The notes under the pieces: model-generated
What the model was told of the DNA's origin: nothing
Seen by the model: the letters and a program-made list of their open reading frames with translations, nothing else
Databases searched by the model: none
Translations under genes and position numbers: made by a program
From: Gammaproteobacteria bacterium
Lineage (GTDB): Bacteria; Pseudomonadota; Gammaproteobacteria; Pseudomonadales; Pseudomonadaceae
Length of the DNA stretch: 33,232 bases
Direction: 5' to 3'
Assembly: GCA_903970465.1 (NCBI GenBank)
Contig: CAJCIO010000005.1
Span: 1 to 33,232 of the forward strand
Shown: positions 8,531 through 18,688 of the stretch, piece by piece
Position numbering within the stretch: the stretch's first letter is position 1
Layout: every line of letters begins with the position of its first letter

Positions 8531-9988
8531 ATGAGTGAAGAGATTCTGATCAATATCACGCCAATGGAATCGCGCGTGGCGGTGGTAGAAAACGGTGTAC
8601 TGCAAGAGGTGCACGTCGAGCGCACCCAGCGCCGCGGCATCGTCGGCAACATCTACAAAGGCAAGGTGGTGCGGGTGCTGCCGGGCATGCAGGCGGCCTT
8701 CATCGATATCGGCCTGGAGCGCGCGGCGTTCATCCATGCTTCGGAAATATCCCTGCGCGAAGGCTCGGCGGTCGAGACCATCAGCGCGCTGGTGCACGAA
8801 GGCCAGAGCCTCATCGTGCAGGTCACCAAGGATCCCATCGGCTCCAAAGGCGCGCGGTTGACCACTCAGCTGTCGATTCCGTCGCGCTACCTGGTGTACA
8901 TGCCGCGCACCAGCCATGTGGGCATCTCGTTGAAAATCGAAGACGAAGCCGAGCGCGAGCGCCTCAAGCAGGTGGTCAGCGATTGCGTCGCCCAGGAAGG
9001 CATCAAGGAAGTCGGCGGCTTCATCCTGCGTACGGCGGCTGAGGGTGCTCGCGCCGAAGAGATCCTCATGGACATCCGCTACCTGCGCCGACTATGGGAT
9101 CAGATCGCCGCACAGATCAAGACCGTCGGCGCCCCCACGGAAATCTACGAAGACCTCGGCCTGGCCCTGCGCACCCTGCGCGATCTGGTCAGCCCGAAGA
9201 TCGAAAAAATTCGCATCGATTCCCGCGAGACCTTCCAGAAGACCACACAATTCGTCGCCGAGTTGATGCCGGAGATCGCCGATCGTCTGGAGCACTACCC
9301 GGGCGAGCGGCCGATTTTCGATCTGTACGGTGTCGAGGACGAAATCCAGCGCGCCCTCGACCGCAAGGTGTTGCTCAAGTCCGGTGGTTATCTGGTGGTC
9401 GATCCGGCAGAAGCCATGACCACCATCGACGTCAACACCGGTGCCTTCGTCGGCCACCGCAACCTTGAAGAGACCATCTTCAAGACCAACCTCGAGGCGG
9501 CCACTGCCATTGCCCGGCAACTGCGCCTGCGTAATATCGGCGGCATCATCATCATCGACTTCATTGATATGGAAGACGAAGAGCACCAGCGTCAGGTGTT
9601 GCGCACCCTGGAAAAACAGCTGGAGCGCGATCACGCCAAGACCAACATCATCGGCATTACCGAGCTGGGCCTGGTACAGATGACCCGCAAGCGGACCCGC
9701 GAGAGCCTTGAACAGATACTCTGCGAGCCGTGCTCCTGCTGCGCCGGACGGGGCAAGCTGAAGACTCCTGAAACGATCTGCTACGAAATTTTCCGGGAGA
9801 TTCTGCGCGAGGCCCGAGCCTATCAGGCGGTTGGGTATAGAGTGCTGGCCAACCAAAAAGTGGTCGATCGCCTGCTGGACGAAGAGTCTGGCAATGTGGC
9901 GGAGCTCGAGGCGTTTATCGGCCGCACCATTCGCTTTCAGGTAGAAACTTTGTATTCACAGGAACAATACGACGTGGTGCTGCTCTGA
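8531..9988 (+). CDS. rng: Ribonuclease G
   Basis: Single-strand-specific endoribonuclease that matures the 16S rRNA 5' end and takes part in mRNA turnover. The N-terminus MSEEILINITPMESRVAV is diagnostic. An S1 RNA-binding domain spans about residues 38-118. The catalytic metal-binding aspartates are visible as Asp300 in TTIDVNTGAFVG and Asp343 in IIIDFIDMED, with spacing like RNase E. A Cys cluster (CEPCSCCAGRG, around residues 398-408) corresponds to the zinc-link region. The 485 residues are full length for RNase G and lack the long C-terminal scaffold of RNase E. It stands between maf and yhdP. Confidence 0.97.
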   Translation: MSEEILINITPMESRVAVVENGVLQEVHVERTQRRGIVGNIYKGKVVRVLPGMQAAFIDIGLERAAFIHASEISLREGSAVETISALVHEGQSLIVQVTKDPIGSKGARLTTQLSIPSRYLVYMPRTSHVGISLKIEDEAERERLKQVVSDCVAQEGIKEVGGFILRTAAEGARAEEILMDIRYLRRLWDQIAAQIKTVGAPTEIYEDLGLALRTLRDLVSPKIEKIRIDSRETFQKTTQFVAELMPEIADRLEHYPGERPIFDLYGVEDEIQRALDRKVLLKSGGYLVVDPAEAMTTIDVNTGAFVGHRNLEETIFKTNLEAATAIARQLRLRNIGGIIIIDFIDMEDEEHQRQVLRTLEKQLERDHAKTNIIGITELGLVQMTRKRTRESLEQILCEPCSCCAGRGKLKTPETICYEIFREILREARAYQAVGYRVLANQKVVDRLLDEESGNVAELEAFIGRTIRFQVETLYSQEQYDVVLL

Positions 9989-10130
9989 AGCAGCGTGAAA
10001 CTGCTGTGGGTGGCGTCATGAGGGATCGGGCTGTCGAGTCGCTCCAGCCCGGTGCCTGTCTGCAAAGCGTTGCCTGGCTTGAGCCAGGGCGTGCCAATGT
10101 TCATCTTTTTGTTTCCAGGAAATTTCTTGC

Positions 10131-13100
10131 ATGGGGCGTCTGACGCGTTTCCTCGGCGCCCTGACCCGCTGGGGCTTGGGGCTGGCGGCCTTGCTGCTGG
10201 TGCTGATGGCGCTGTACGTGAGCCTGGGGCGGCAATTGACGCCGTTGGTGGCCGAGTATCGTGATGAGGTGCAGAGCAAGGCTGCCGCGGCGCTGGGCAT
10301 GCCTGTGTCGATCGGCAGTCTTGAGGGCCGCTGGAGTGGCATGGTGCCGGTCATTCTGGTCCACGACGTGCTGCTGGGGGAGGGCCGCAATGCCTTGCGC
10401 CTGGATGACGTGCGGGTGGTGCCCGACCTGTGGGCGAGCCTGACTCATCGTGATGTGCGCATTGGCCATCTGCAACTCAGTGGCCTGCAACTGACGGCCG
10501 CGCAAGGGACCGATGGGCGCTGGGCGCTCAAGGGCCTGCCGGCCCCTGGCGACGCCGCCACTGGCGATCCGGCGCAGATGCTCCAGCGTTTGCAGCAGTT
10601 GGAGCAGATCTCGATTCTCGACAGCCAGCTGACCCTGGTGCCCAATGATCATGCGCCGATGACGCTCACCTATGTGGGCGTCAATCTGCGCACTGGCGCT
10701 TCACGCCAGCGGCTGGATCTGCGCCTGACGTTGCCGGATGGCCAGCCGTTGGCCCTCAATGTGCTGGCCCGCGTGAATCCCCAGCAATGGCGCGACAGCC
10801 AGGGCCAGGCGTACCTGAGCCTGCCGCAGAGCGATTGGGCCAAGTGGTTGCCACCTTCATTGCTGCAGGAGTGGAAGCTGGGCACTTTCAAGGCGGGCGG
10901 CGAGTTCTGGCTGGATTGGCGTCAAGGGGCGCTGCAGAGCGCTGCTGTCCGCTTCAATGCGCCCAGCATCAAGGCCGGCTATGCCAGCCGTGCTCCCATC
11001 GCCCTGGACAATCTGGCACTCAACGCTTGGGTGCAGCGCTCGAGTGAGGGCCTGACCGCCACCGTCGATTCACTGGCCTTGAACCTCGGCAAGCGTCACT
11101 GGGAATCGCGCTTGCAACTGCAAGGCACCGGCGCCGGCACGCCGGACGAGCGCTGGCACCTGCAGGCTGACCGGCTCGATCTGACGCCGGTGACGCCCGT
11201 GCTCGACGCCTTGGCGCCGTGGCCGGACAAGGTCGCGGCGGTCATCGATGCACTCAAGGTCACTGGTACCGCACGCAATGTATTGCTCGACTACCGGCCG
11301 CAGGCCCAAGGCAATCAGCGCCTGGCTTTCGCCGCCAATCTCGACAAGGTCGGTTTCAATGCCACCCATGGAGCGCCTGCGGCCGGCAACGTCAGCGGCA
11401 GCATCAGCGGTGATCTCGGTCAGGGCGAACTGCGCCTCGACACCGACGACTTCATGCTGCATCTCGAGCCGATCTTCGCCAAACCCTGGTATTACAAGCA
11501 CGCCAACGCGCGCCTGACCTGGACCCTGACGCCCGACACCTTCACCCTCATTGCGCCCTATATCAAAGTGCTGGGAGACGAGGGCAAGATCGCCAGCGAC
11601 TTCCTGATCCGTATCCCGCTGACCCCCGAACATGAGCCGTATATGGACCTGCGCGTCGGCATGACCGAAGGCGACGGCCGCTACACCAGCAAGTACCTGC
11701 CCACGGCGCTCAGTCCGCAGGTGACTGAATGGTTGAGCACGGCGATTCTCAAGGGTACGGTCGATCAGGGTTATTTTCAGTATCAAGGCTCGCTGGCCAA
11801 GACGGCGCCGGATCACGCGCGCAGTATCAGCCTGTTCTTCAAGGTGCGCGATGCCAGCCTGGCGTTCCAGCCCGGTTGGCCACAGCTTGATGGCGTGGAT
11901 GGCAACGTCTATGTGCAGGACGGCGACGTGCGGGTCGAGGCCAGCAAGGGCCAATTGCTGGGCGCAGCGCTGAGCCAGGTGGTGGTGCATGTGCCCCATG
12001 TACCGGCCACCGAGCACGCTCATCTGTTCGTCAACGGCACCTTCGATGGCGGCTTGGCGGATGGCATCCATATTCTGCAACAAGCGCCTATCGGCACGGG
12101 CCCGATCTTCGCCGGCTGGCAGGCCGATGGTCCGCTGCACGGCAAGGTCGATCTGGATATTCCGCTGGTCAAAGGCCAGGAGCCCAAGGTCGTGGTGGAT
12201 TTCAGCACCCAGGCCGGGCAGTTGAAAATCGCCAATCCGGCGCTGGACCTCAGCCAGTTGAGCGGCACCTTTCGCTTCGATCTGGACAAGGGCCTTAGCG
12301 GGCAGGGCGTCACTGGGCAGGCATTCGGCAAGCCGATCGCGGCGCAGATCATCGCCGACGGCAAACCTGGCAGCCCGCTGACTCGGGTCAACGTCAATGG
12401 CCAGATCGGCCTCAAGACTCTCACCGATTGGTTGAATGTCAGGCAGGCGCTGCCAGCCTCAGGCGATTTGCCCTATCAGCTGCAATTGGTGCTGGGCGGC
12501 GCAGCCAGTCGGCTGACGATCGATTCCGATCTCAAAGGCTTGGCGGTCGATCTGCCCGCGCCTTTCGGCAAGGGTGTCGACGATGCCCGCGCCAGCCGCT
12601 TCAGCATGAACTTGCAGGGCGATGAGCGACGCTTCGAAGGTGCCTACGCCGATCTGGCGAAGTTTGCCTATGCGGCTCCGGCCACCGATCTGGCCCAAGG
12701 CCGAGGTGAATTGGCTGTAGGCGGCGGGCCGGCGGCGGTGCCTGCCGATAAAGGTATTCGGGTCAGCGGCCAGTTGGCGGAGCTCGATCTGGCGCCCTGG
12801 CAGGCGGTGGTGGCGCGTTATGCTGGGCAGGGTGCCACGGCGACGTCCACGTCAGGGGCGAGCGCGTCGACGGCTGCCGCCTCTGCTACGGCGGCCAAGA
12901 CGCCACCGGCAGCTCCCGTGTCGGCCAGCTCGCCGGGCAACTCCATGCTCAGCGGCCTGAATCTGCAGATCACCAGGCTGACGGGCTACGGCGTCACGCT
13001 CGATCAAGCCAGCGTGGCGCTCAAGCGTTCAGCGGCGGCCTGGGACGCCACGGTCGACAGCCAGCAAGTCACTGGCTCGGCGCGGCTGCCGGACGCCAGC

Positions 13101-14039
13101 GGACAACCGATCGTGGTCAATCTGCAGACGGTTCACCTGCCACCTGCCGCCACGCCGAAACCCGATGCGCCGCCGCCTGAAGACACTCCTGACCCGCTCG
13201 CCAGCGTCGATCCGCGCAAGATTCCGGCGGTGGACCTCAGTATTGCCAGTCTGTACCAGGGCGATGACCTGATCGGGGCCTGGTCGATGAAAGTTCGGTC
13301 GAGCCCCACCGGGGTGCTGTTCAATGATCTGGACCTTGGCCTCAAGGGCTTGCGGCTGAGGGGCATGCTGGGTTGGGATGGCAGCCCGGGGGCGAGCAAC
13401 AGCTGGTTCCGAGGGCATCTGGAAGGCAAGAACCTGGCCGATGTGCTGAAGGCCTGGAAGTTTGCGCCGACGGTCACCAGCCAGGATTTCAGCCTCGAAG
13501 CCGAGGGTGGCTGGCCGGGTTCGCCGGCCTGGATTTCGCCCAAGCGCTATTCCGGCAGCCTGGATGCCACGCTCAACCGCGGCCAGTTCGTCGAGGTAGA
13601 GGGCGGCGCTCAGGCGCTCCGAGTGTTTGGCTTGCTCAATTTCAATTCGATCGGCCGACGCCTGCGTCTGGATTTCTCCGACCTGTTGGGCAAAGGCCTG
13701 AGCTATGATCGAGTCAAGGGCGTATTGGCCGCGAGCAATGGCGTGTATGTGACCCGTGTGCCGATCACCATGACCGGGCCATCGAGCAATTTCGAGCTGG
13801 ACGGGACGTTGGACATGGTGGCCGATCAGGTGCATGCCAAGCTGTCGGTAACCTTGCCAGTGACGAACAACCTGCCGATTGCCGCATTGATCGTCGGGGC
13901 GCCGGCCATCGGTGGCGCGTTGTTCCTGGTGGACAAGCTGCTGGGTGATCGCGTCGCGCGGTTCGCGAGCGTCCAATACAGTGTCGAAGGCCCCTGGAAA
14001 GAACCGAAGATCACCTTTCTCAAGCCGTTCAAGAAGTAA
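10131..14039 (+). CDS. yhdP: YhdP family AsmA-like envelope protein
   Basis: Very large protein of 1302 residues with one N-terminal membrane segment (GLGLAALLLVLMALYVSL) and a long periplasmic beta-rich body ending in an AsmA-like domain. In E. coli, YhdP and its relatives TamB and YdbH are implicated in phospholipid transport from inner to outer membrane. The N-terminal RQLTPLVAEYRDEVQSKAAAALGMPVSIG and the C-terminal block from YDRVKGVLAASNGVYV to SVQYSVEGPWKEPKITFLKP are typical. A low-complexity Ala/Ser/Thr/Pro stretch lies near residues 900-938 and a Pro-rich stretch near 1004-1020; both look like flexible linkers. AGGA lies 10 bases upstream of the ATG. Its place after rng is conserved, and the mla genes in the same window act on the same lipid pool. 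Confidence 0.93.
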   Translation: MGRLTRFLGALTRWGLGLAALLLVLMALYVSLGRQLTPLVAEYRDEVQSKAAAALGMPVSIGSLEGRWSGMVPVILVHDVLLGEGRNALRLDDVRVVPDLWASLTHRDVRIGHLQLSGLQLTAAQGTDGRWALKGLPAPGDAATGDPAQMLQRLQQLEQISILDSQLTLVPNDHAPMTLTYVGVNLRTGASRQRLDLRLTLPDGQPLALNVLARVNPQQWRDSQGQAYLSLPQSDWAKWLPPSLLQEWKLGTFKAGGEFWLDWRQGALQSAAVRFNAPSIKAGYASRAPIALDNLALNAWVQRSSEGLTATVDSLALNLGKRHWESRLQLQGTGAGTPDERWHLQADRLDLTPVTPVLDALAPWPDKVAAVIDALKVTGTARNVLLDYRPQAQGNQRLAFAANLDKVGFNATHGAPAAGNVSGSISGDLGQGELRLDTDDFMLHLEPIFAKPWYYKHANARLTWTLTPDTFTLIAPYIKVLGDEGKIASDFLIRIPLTPEHEPYMDLRVGMTEGDGRYTSKYLPTALSPQVTEWLSTAILKGTVDQGYFQYQGSLAKTAPDHARSISLFFKVRDASLAFQPGWPQLDGVDGNVYVQDGDVRVEASKGQLLGAALSQVVVHVPHVPATEHAHLFVNGTFDGGLADGIHILQQAPIGTGPIFAGWQADGPLHGKVDLDIPLVKGQEPKVVVDFSTQAGQLKIANPALDLSQLSGTFRFDLDKGLSGQGVTGQAFGKPIAAQIIADGKPGSPLTRVNVNGQIGLKTLTDWLNVRQALPASGDLPYQLQLVLGGAASRLTIDSDLKGLAVDLPAPFGKGVDDARASRFSMNLQGDERRFEGAYADLAKFAYAAPATDLAQGRGELAVGGGPAAVPADKGIRVSGQLAELDLAPWQAVVARYAGQGATATSTSGASASTAAASATAAKTPPAAPVSASSPGNSMLSGLNLQITRLTGYGVTLDQASVALKRSAAAWDATVDSQQVTGSARLPDASGQPIVVNLQTVHLPPAATPKPDAPPPEDTPDPLASVDPRKIPAVDLSIASLYQGDDLIGAWSMKVRSSPTGVLFNDLDLGLKGLRLRGMLGWDGSPGASNSWFRGHLEGKNLADVLKAWKFAPTVTSQDFSLEAEGGWPGSPAWISPKRYSGSLDATLNRGQFVEVEGGAQALRVFGLLNFNSIGRRLRLDFSDLLGKGLSYDRVKGVLAASNGVYVTRVPITMTGPSSNFELDGTLDMVADQVHAKLSVTLPVTNNLPIAALIVGAPAIGGALFLVDKLLGDRVARFASVQYSVEGPWKEPKITFLKPFKK

Positions 14040-14068
14040 TCCCGCGGGCCGATGCCCCGCGGTCAACC

Positions 14069-14153
14069 TGTAGCGAGGGGGCTGCCCCCCCGGAAAAGTG
14101 TCGGCGACACCGATGTGGCTGATAAACCTTTCGGGGGGCAGCCCCCTCGCTAC
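14069..14153. repeat. Paired inverted REP-type palindromes
   Basis: Two head-to-head copies of a TGTAGCGAGGGGGCTGCCCC-type element (14069-14096 and, inverted, 14128-14153) flank about 30 bases. Each copy is itself a small palindrome (GGGGGCTGCCCCC), and the pair can form a very stable cruciform. The arrangement is that of Pseudomonas REP doublets. It lies between the yhdP stop and the nitrilase gene and may define the mRNA end. Confidence 0.85.
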
Positions 14154-14186
14154 AAGGGTCTGCGCATGATCAAGGAGTCCGCCCAC

Positions 14187-15038
14187 ATGTCATTCGCCGT
14201 CATCCAAATGGTCAGTCAGCCCGATGTCGCCACCAACTTGGCGCAGGCCCGCAAGCTGCTCGAACAGGCTGCCGAGCGCGGTGCGCGCCTGGCGGTGCTG
14301 CCGGAAAACTTCGCCGCCATGGGCCGCCGGGATGCCGCCGCCATCGGTCGCGCCGAGGCCAATGGTGAAGGACCGATCCTGCCATGGTTGAAACAGGACA
14401 CCCGCGACCTCACCTTATGGATAGTCGCCGGGACAATTGCGCTGCCGCCCGACAATGAACCTGACGCCAAGGTGCGTGCGTGTTCGCTGTTGGTGGATGA
14501 CCAGGGGCAGATCGCCGCACGATACGACAAGTTGCACCTGTTCGACGTGGATGTCGCCGATGCCCGTGGTCGCTATCGGGAGTCGGACGACTATGCTCAT
14601 GGTCAACAGGTCGTGGTGGCAGATACGCCAGTAGGGCGGCTGGGCTTGAGCGTTTGCTACGACCTGCGCTTCCCCGAGCTGTACACGGCGTTGCGTGAAG
14701 CGGGCGCCGAGTTGATCACTGCCCCCTCGGCGTTTACCGCCGTGACGGGTGCGGCGCATTGGGACATATTGATCCGAGCGCGGGCCATCGAGACCCAGTG
14801 TTATATGCTGGCAGCAGCGCAAGGCGGCATTCACCCCGGCCCACGAGAGACTTACGGGCATGCCGCGATCATCGACCCCTGGGGGCGCGTGCTGACACAA
14901 CAGGATTCAGGCGAGGCCGTGCTGTTGGCCGATCGCGACAGTAATGAACAAGCGTCCATCCGGGCGCGCATGCCGGTCAGCAGTCACCGGCGCTTTTTCT
15001 CGCAGGACGCCATGCGGCCTGCGCACATCGCGGAGTGA
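14187..15038 (+). CDS. Carbon-nitrogen hydrolase (nitrilase superfamily, deaminated-glutathione amidase-like)
   Basis: Amidase of 283 residues with the nitrilase Glu-Lys-Cys triad: Glu40 in LPENF, Lys115 in YDKLHLFD and Cys157 in [12 protein letters not shown]. The RFPELY motif and the length match Nit1/NitA-type enzymes that hydrolyse deaminated glutathione, a metabolite-repair role. I infer this substrate from family resemblance. The ATG at 14187 is chosen because AAGGAG lies nine bases upstream; in-frame starts further upstream would translate the REP sequence. The stop is followed by tldD after two bases, so the two are probably co-transcribed. Confidence 0.9.
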   Translation: MSFAVIQMVSQPDVATNLAQARKLLEQAAERGARLAVLPENFAAMGRRDAAAIGRAEANGEGPILPWLKQDTRDLTLWIVAGTIALPPDNEPDAKVRACSLLVDDQGQIAARYDKLHLFDVDVADARGRYRESDDYAHGQQVVVADTPVGRLGLSVCYDLRFPELYTALREAGAELITAPSAFTAVTGAAHWDILIRARAIETQCYMLAAAQGGIHPGPRETYGHAAIIDPWGRVLTQQDSGEAVLLADRDSNEQASIRARMPVSSHRRFFSQDAMRPAHIAE

Positions 15039-15040
15039 AT

Positions 15041-16483
15041 ATGAGCGAGATGTTATCCACCGTCAGCGAACACCTGCTGGCCCCCGGAGGCCTGACCCTC
15101 GACAGCCTGCAATCGGTGCTGGGCGAGCTGGCTGGCCCGGGCATTGACGCCGCCGACCTGTATTTTCAAGGGCAGATCTCCGAGTCCTGGGCGCTGGAAG
15201 ACGGCATCGTCAAGGAAGGCAGCTTCAACCTCGATCAAGGGGTTGGCGTGCGTGCCCAGTCGGCGGAAAAAACCGGCTTCGCCTACAGCAATACCATCAC
15301 CGAAGACGCCCTGATGCAGGCCGCCCGTGCGGCGCGCTCGATCTCCCGTGCCGGGCAGAACGGCCGCGTGCAGACCTTCAGTTCCCATGATGTCACCCAG
15401 CTTTACGGCGAAGGCAATCCGCTGGAAGTGCTGACCCGCGCCGAGAAGGTCGACCTGCTCAAGCGTGTCGATGCCGCCACGCGTCTGCTCGATCCACGTA
15501 TCCAGCAGGTCACGGTGAGCATGGCCGGGGTCTGGGAGCGCATCCTGGTGGCCGCCGCCGACGGTAGCCTGGCAGCCGATATTCGGCCGCTGGTGCGCTT
15601 CAACGTCAGCGTCATCGTCGAGCAGAATGGTCGGCGCGAGCGCGGCGGCCATGGCGGCGGCGGGCGTACCGACTACCGCTATTTTCTGGAAGATGATCGC
15701 GCCATGGGCTATGCCCGCGAAGCGCTGCGCCAGGCACTGGTCAACCTCGAAGCGATTCCGGCGCCGGCGGGCACCTTCCCGGTGGTCATGGGCTCGGGCT
15801 GGTCCGGCGTGCTGCTGCACGAAGCTGTCGGACATGGCCTGGAAGGCGATTTCAATCGCAAGGGCAGCTCCGCCTACAGTGGCCGTATCGGCGAGAAGGT
15901 CGCCTCCAGCCTCTGCACCATCGTCGATGATGGCACCTTGGCGGGCCGTCGCGGCTCTCTCAGCGTCGACGACGAAGGCACACCGACCTCCTGCACCACG
16001 CTGATCGAAAACGGCGTGCTCAAGGGCTACATGCAGGACAAGCTCAATGCGCGGCTGATGGGCGTGGCGCGTACTGGCAACGGCCGACGCGAGTCCTACT
16101 CCCATTTGCCGATGCCACGGATGACCAACACCTACATGCTGGCCGGCGAAAGTGATCCGGCGGAAATCATCGCCTCGGTGAAGAAGGGCATCTACTGCGC
16201 CAACCTCGGCGGCGGTCAGGTGGACATCACCAGCGGCAAGTTCGTCTTTTCCACCAGTGAGGCTTACTTGATCGAGGATGGCAAAATCACCGTCCCGGTC
16301 AAGGGGGCGACCCTGATCGGCAATGGGCCAGAGGCGATGAGCAAGGTGTCGATGGTCGGCAACGACCTGTCGCTGGACAGCGGCGTGGGGACTTGTGGGA
16401 AGGACGGGCAGTCAGTGCCGGTGGGCGTTGGCCAGCCGACGCTGAAGATCGATGCGATCACCGTCGGTGGTACCGGCGGCTGA
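15041..16483 (+). CDS. tldD: Metalloprotease TldD
   Basis: Catalytic subunit of the TldD/TldE (PmbA) zinc protease, known for maturing microcin B17, degrading CcdA and processing other unfolded peptides. The zinc motif HEAVGH, at residues 260-265, is intact within [18 protein letters not shown], and the C-terminal [19 protein letters not shown] is typical. The 480 residues are full length. ATG at 15041 is preceded by GGAG at a spacing of five bases; an upstream GTG (15035) is also in frame but less likely. Its partner pmbA lies further on, after the oppositely oriented darP gene. Confidence 0.97.
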   Translation: MSEMLSTVSEHLLAPGGLTLDSLQSVLGELAGPGIDAADLYFQGQISESWALEDGIVKEGSFNLDQGVGVRAQSAEKTGFAYSNTITEDALMQAARAARSISRAGQNGRVQTFSSHDVTQLYGEGNPLEVLTRAEKVDLLKRVDAATRLLDPRIQQVTVSMAGVWERILVAAADGSLAADIRPLVRFNVSVIVEQNGRRERGGHGGGGRTDYRYFLEDDRAMGYAREALRQALVNLEAIPAPAGTFPVVMGSGWSGVLLHEAVGHGLEGDFNRKGSSAYSGRIGEKVASSLCTIVDDGTLAGRRGSLSVDDEGTPTSCTTLIENGVLKGYMQDKLNARLMGVARTGNGRRESYSHLPMPRMTNTYMLAGESDPAEIIASVKKGIYCANLGGGQVDITSGKFVFSTSEAYLIEDGKITVPVKGATLIGNGPEAMSKVSMVGNDLSLDSGVGTCGKDGQSVPVGVGQPTLKIDAITVGGTGG

Positions 16484-16499
16484 TGTTTCAGGTACTCCG

Positions 16500-16560
16500 T
16501 GTGGGAGCTGGCGCTGCCCGCGAAGCTGTTAAACGCTTCGCGAGCAGTCTCGCTCCCACA
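16500..16560. repeat. REP-type palindrome between tldD and darP
   Basis: Starts TGTGGGAGC and ends with the complement GCTCCCACA, with a nested GCGAAGC / GCTTCGC pair around a short AT-rich centre. This matches the widespread Pseudomonas REP style with TGTGGGAGC ends. It sits where the convergent tldD and darP transcripts end and may act as a shared 3' barrier. Confidence 0.8.
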
Positions 16561-16582
16561 GAAGTCCTTGCAGCAGTGGCGA

Positions 16583-17104
16583 TCAGCTCAAGCCGCGTTT
16601 GCTGTCATCCAGGTCGCGGATGTATTTGAAGATTTTGCGCGTGGACGCCGGTGGTTTGTTATGGGCGTTCTCGTGCTGGGCCTGGCGGATCAACCCGCGC
16701 AGGTGCTGTCGATCAGCGTCGGGGTACTCTCCGACGAAGGTTTCCAGGACCGCATCGGTGCCTGTGATCAGGCGGTCACGCCAGCGTTCCAGATTATGGA
16801 AGCGCTCGTTGTACTGGCGCGTCGAAGCGTCGAGCTGGTCGAGCAACTGCAGGATGGCGTCAGTGTCCTGGTCGCGCATCAGCTTGCCGATGAACTGGAT
16901 GTGCCGTTTGCGGGCGATATTCGCCGTGTGCTTGGGCGCATCGGCCAGGGCCTTGCGCAGTGCGTCGGTCAGCGGCAGCTTGTTCAGCGTGTCGGCTTTG
17001 AGAGTAGTCAGGCGCTCACCAAGATCCACCAGCGCATGCAACTCGCGCTTGACCTGAGTTTTGCTTTTTCCCTCGTCGAGGGAGTCGTCGTAAGAATCAA
17101 CCAT
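16583..17104 (-). CDS. darP: Ribosome-associated protein DarP/YjgA (DUF615)
   Basis: A 173-residue, highly charged, mainly helical protein. YjgA (DarP) binds late 50S precursors and promotes peptidyl-transferase-centre maturation. The core segments [45 protein letters not shown] and the C-terminal [13 protein letters not shown] fit the family. The ATG at 17104 begins [15 protein letters not shown], the usual acidic start; the longer in-frame extension upstream would overlap the pmbA start and looks non-coding. It lies alone on the minus strand between tldD and pmbA, the same arrangement as in P. aeruginosa. Confidence 0.93.
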   Translation of the reverse strand: MVDSYDDSLDEGKSKTQVKRELHALVDLGERLTTLKADTLNKLPLTDALRKALADAPKHTANIARKRHIQFIGKLMRDQDTDAILQLLDQLDASTRQYNERFHNLERWRDRLITGTDAVLETFVGEYPDADRQHLRGLIRQAQHENAHNKPPASTRKIFKYIRDLDDSKRGLS

Positions 17105-17212
17105 GGGGGCAGTCCGAAAATAATCGCCGCCATGATAACCAGTCGGGGGCCGCTTGTCCGGCCCGGTCGTAGATTGACCCGTGCCGAACACAGAATTTGA
17201 GTGGAGAGCACT

Positions 17213-18559
17213 ATGAGCGCAGTCCAAAGCGTCGGTCCGCAGGCCTTGCCGGCACTGCAGGAGCAAGTGGAGCAGATCATCGCCGAAGCCAAGCGCCAGG
17301 GCGCCAGTGCCTGTGAAGTGGCGGTGTCGCTGGAGCAAGGGCTGTCGACGTCAGTGCGCCAGCGCGAAGTCGAAACCGTTGAATTCAATCGCGACCAGGG
17401 TTTTGGCATCACCTTGTACGTCGGCCAGCGCAAAGGCTCGGCCAGTACCTCGGCCAGTGGTCCGGACGCTATCCGCGAAACCGTGGCGGCGGCGCTGGCG
17501 ATCGCCAAGCATACGTCTGAAGACGCCGCGTCCGGGCTGGCTGATGCCGCCCTGATGGCCCGTGAGCAACAAGACTTCGATCTGTACCACGCGTGGGATA
17601 TCACGCCCGAGCAAGCCATCGAGCAGGCGCTGGCGTGCGAGGCGGCGGCCTTCGATGCCGATCCACGCATCAAGAACGCCGATGGCACCACCCTCAATAC
17701 CCACCAGGGTTGCCGTGTTTACGGCAACAGCCACGGCTTCGTAGGCGGTTACGCCTCCACTCGCCACAGCCTCAGCTGCGTGATGATTGCCGAGGCTGAC
17801 GGGCAGATGCAGCGCGACTACTGGTATGACGTCAATCGCAAGGGCCCGTTGCTGGCCTCGGCGCAGAGCATCGGCCAGCGTGCCGCGCAACGGGCGGCCA
17901 GCCGTCTGGGTTCACGGCCGGTGCCGACCTGCGAAGTGCCGGTGCTGTTTTCCGCCGAGCTGGCGGGCGGCCTGTTCGGCAGTTTCCTGGGGGCTATTTC
18001 GGGTGGCAACCTGTACCGCAAATCGTCGTTCCTCGAAGGCACCATGGGCCAACGCCTGTTCCCGGAGTGGTTGACCCTTGACGAGCGTCCACACCTGCGC
18101 GGCGGCATGGCCAGTGCGTCCTTCGACGGTGACGGCTTGGCGACCTATGCTAAACCGTTCGTCGAAAACGGCCATCTGGTGTCCTATGTGCTCGGTACCT
18201 ATTCCGGACGCAAGCTAGGCCTGCCGAGCACTGCGAACTCGGGCGGCGTGCACAATCTGTTCGTCACCCACGGCGTCGAGGACCAGGATGCGTTGATTCG
18301 GCGCATGGGCCGGGGCCTGCTGGTGACCGAATTGATGGGCAGCGGCTTGAACATGGTCACTGGCGATTACTCCCGTGGCGCGGCGGGCTTCTGGGTCGAA
18401 AATGGCGAGATCCAGTTTCCCGTGCAGGAAATCACCATCGCCGGCAACATGAAGGACATGTTCCAGCAGATTGTGGCGATCGGTAGCGATCTGGAGACTC
18501 GCAGCAATATTCATACGGGCTCGGTCCTCATTGAAAAGATGATGGTGGCCGGTAGCTGA
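17213..18559 (+). CDS. pmbA: Metalloprotease subunit PmbA (TldE)
   Basis: Partner of TldD in the heterodimeric TldD/E protease. It has the same fold but lacks the HExxxH zinc motif, as expected for TldE. Characteristic parts are [19 protein letters not shown], the central [28 protein letters not shown] and the C-terminal [29 protein letters not shown]. The 448 residues are complete. GGAGAG precedes the ATG at 17213. A strong terminator follows, so it closes this plus-strand run. Confidence 0.97.
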   Translation: MSAVQSVGPQALPALQEQVEQIIAEAKRQGASACEVAVSLEQGLSTSVRQREVETVEFNRDQGFGITLYVGQRKGSASTSASGPDAIRETVAAALAIAKHTSEDAASGLADAALMAREQQDFDLYHAWDITPEQAIEQALACEAAAFDADPRIKNADGTTLNTHQGCRVYGNSHGFVGGYASTRHSLSCVMIAEADGQMQRDYWYDVNRKGPLLASAQSIGQRAAQRAASRLGSRPVPTCEVPVLFSAELAGGLFGSFLGAISGGNLYRKSSFLEGTMGQRLFPEWLTLDERPHLRGGMASASFDGDGLATYAKPFVENGHLVSYVLGTYSGRKLGLPSTANSGGVHNLFVTHGVEDQDALIRRMGRGLLVTELMGSGLNMVTGDYSRGAAGFWVENGEIQFPVQEITIAGNMKDMFQQIVAIGSDLETRSNIHTGSVLIEKMMVAGS

Positions 18560-18587
18560 TCTTTGTAGCAAGGGAGTAGATCTGAAG

Positions 18588-18618
18588 GGCGCACCGTTTT
18601 GGACGGTGCGCCTTTTTT
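18588..18618 (+). terminator. Intrinsic terminator after pmbA
   Basis: Perfect 10-base-pair stem GGCGCACCGT / ACGGTGCGCC (18588-18597 and 18603-18612) with loop TTTGG and six T residues directly after. It is the cleanest terminator in the window and insulates the Fur-controlled locus downstream from pmbA. Confidence 0.93.
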
Positions 18619-18650
18619 ATTGGGGGTTGATTCGATTCTCAATATCAAAT

Positions 18651-18669
18651 AATAATAAATATCATTATC
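18651..18669 (+). promoter_or_regulatory. Fur box upstream of the orfX-sodA-ZIP locus
   Basis: AATAATAAATATCATTATC agrees with the 19-base Fur consensus GATAATGATAATCATTATC at 15 positions, including the whole right half. It lies in the only AT-rich stretch of the region, just after the pmbA terminator. In P. aeruginosa the corresponding site controls fagA-fumC-orfX-sodA, which is switched on when iron is scarce. The same logic is likely here. Confidence 0.75.
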
Positions 18670-18688
18670 GGGAGTGGCGAGTGTGTCG

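Noticed and set aside
11070..12140. A 356-codon minus-strand open frame inside yhdP, and another at 13029-14186
   Set aside because: Both are antisense to conserved YhdP sequence and lack a ribosome-binding site or recognisable domain.
14052..14186. N-terminal extension of the nitrilase through the REP doublet
   Set aside because: Translation would run through palindromic repeat DNA; the ATG at 14187 has AAGGAG and the family N-terminus.
17105..17338. N-terminal extension of DarP over the pmbA start
   Set aside because: The extension has no family similarity and overlaps the pmbA 5' end; the ATG at 17104 gives the usual protein.
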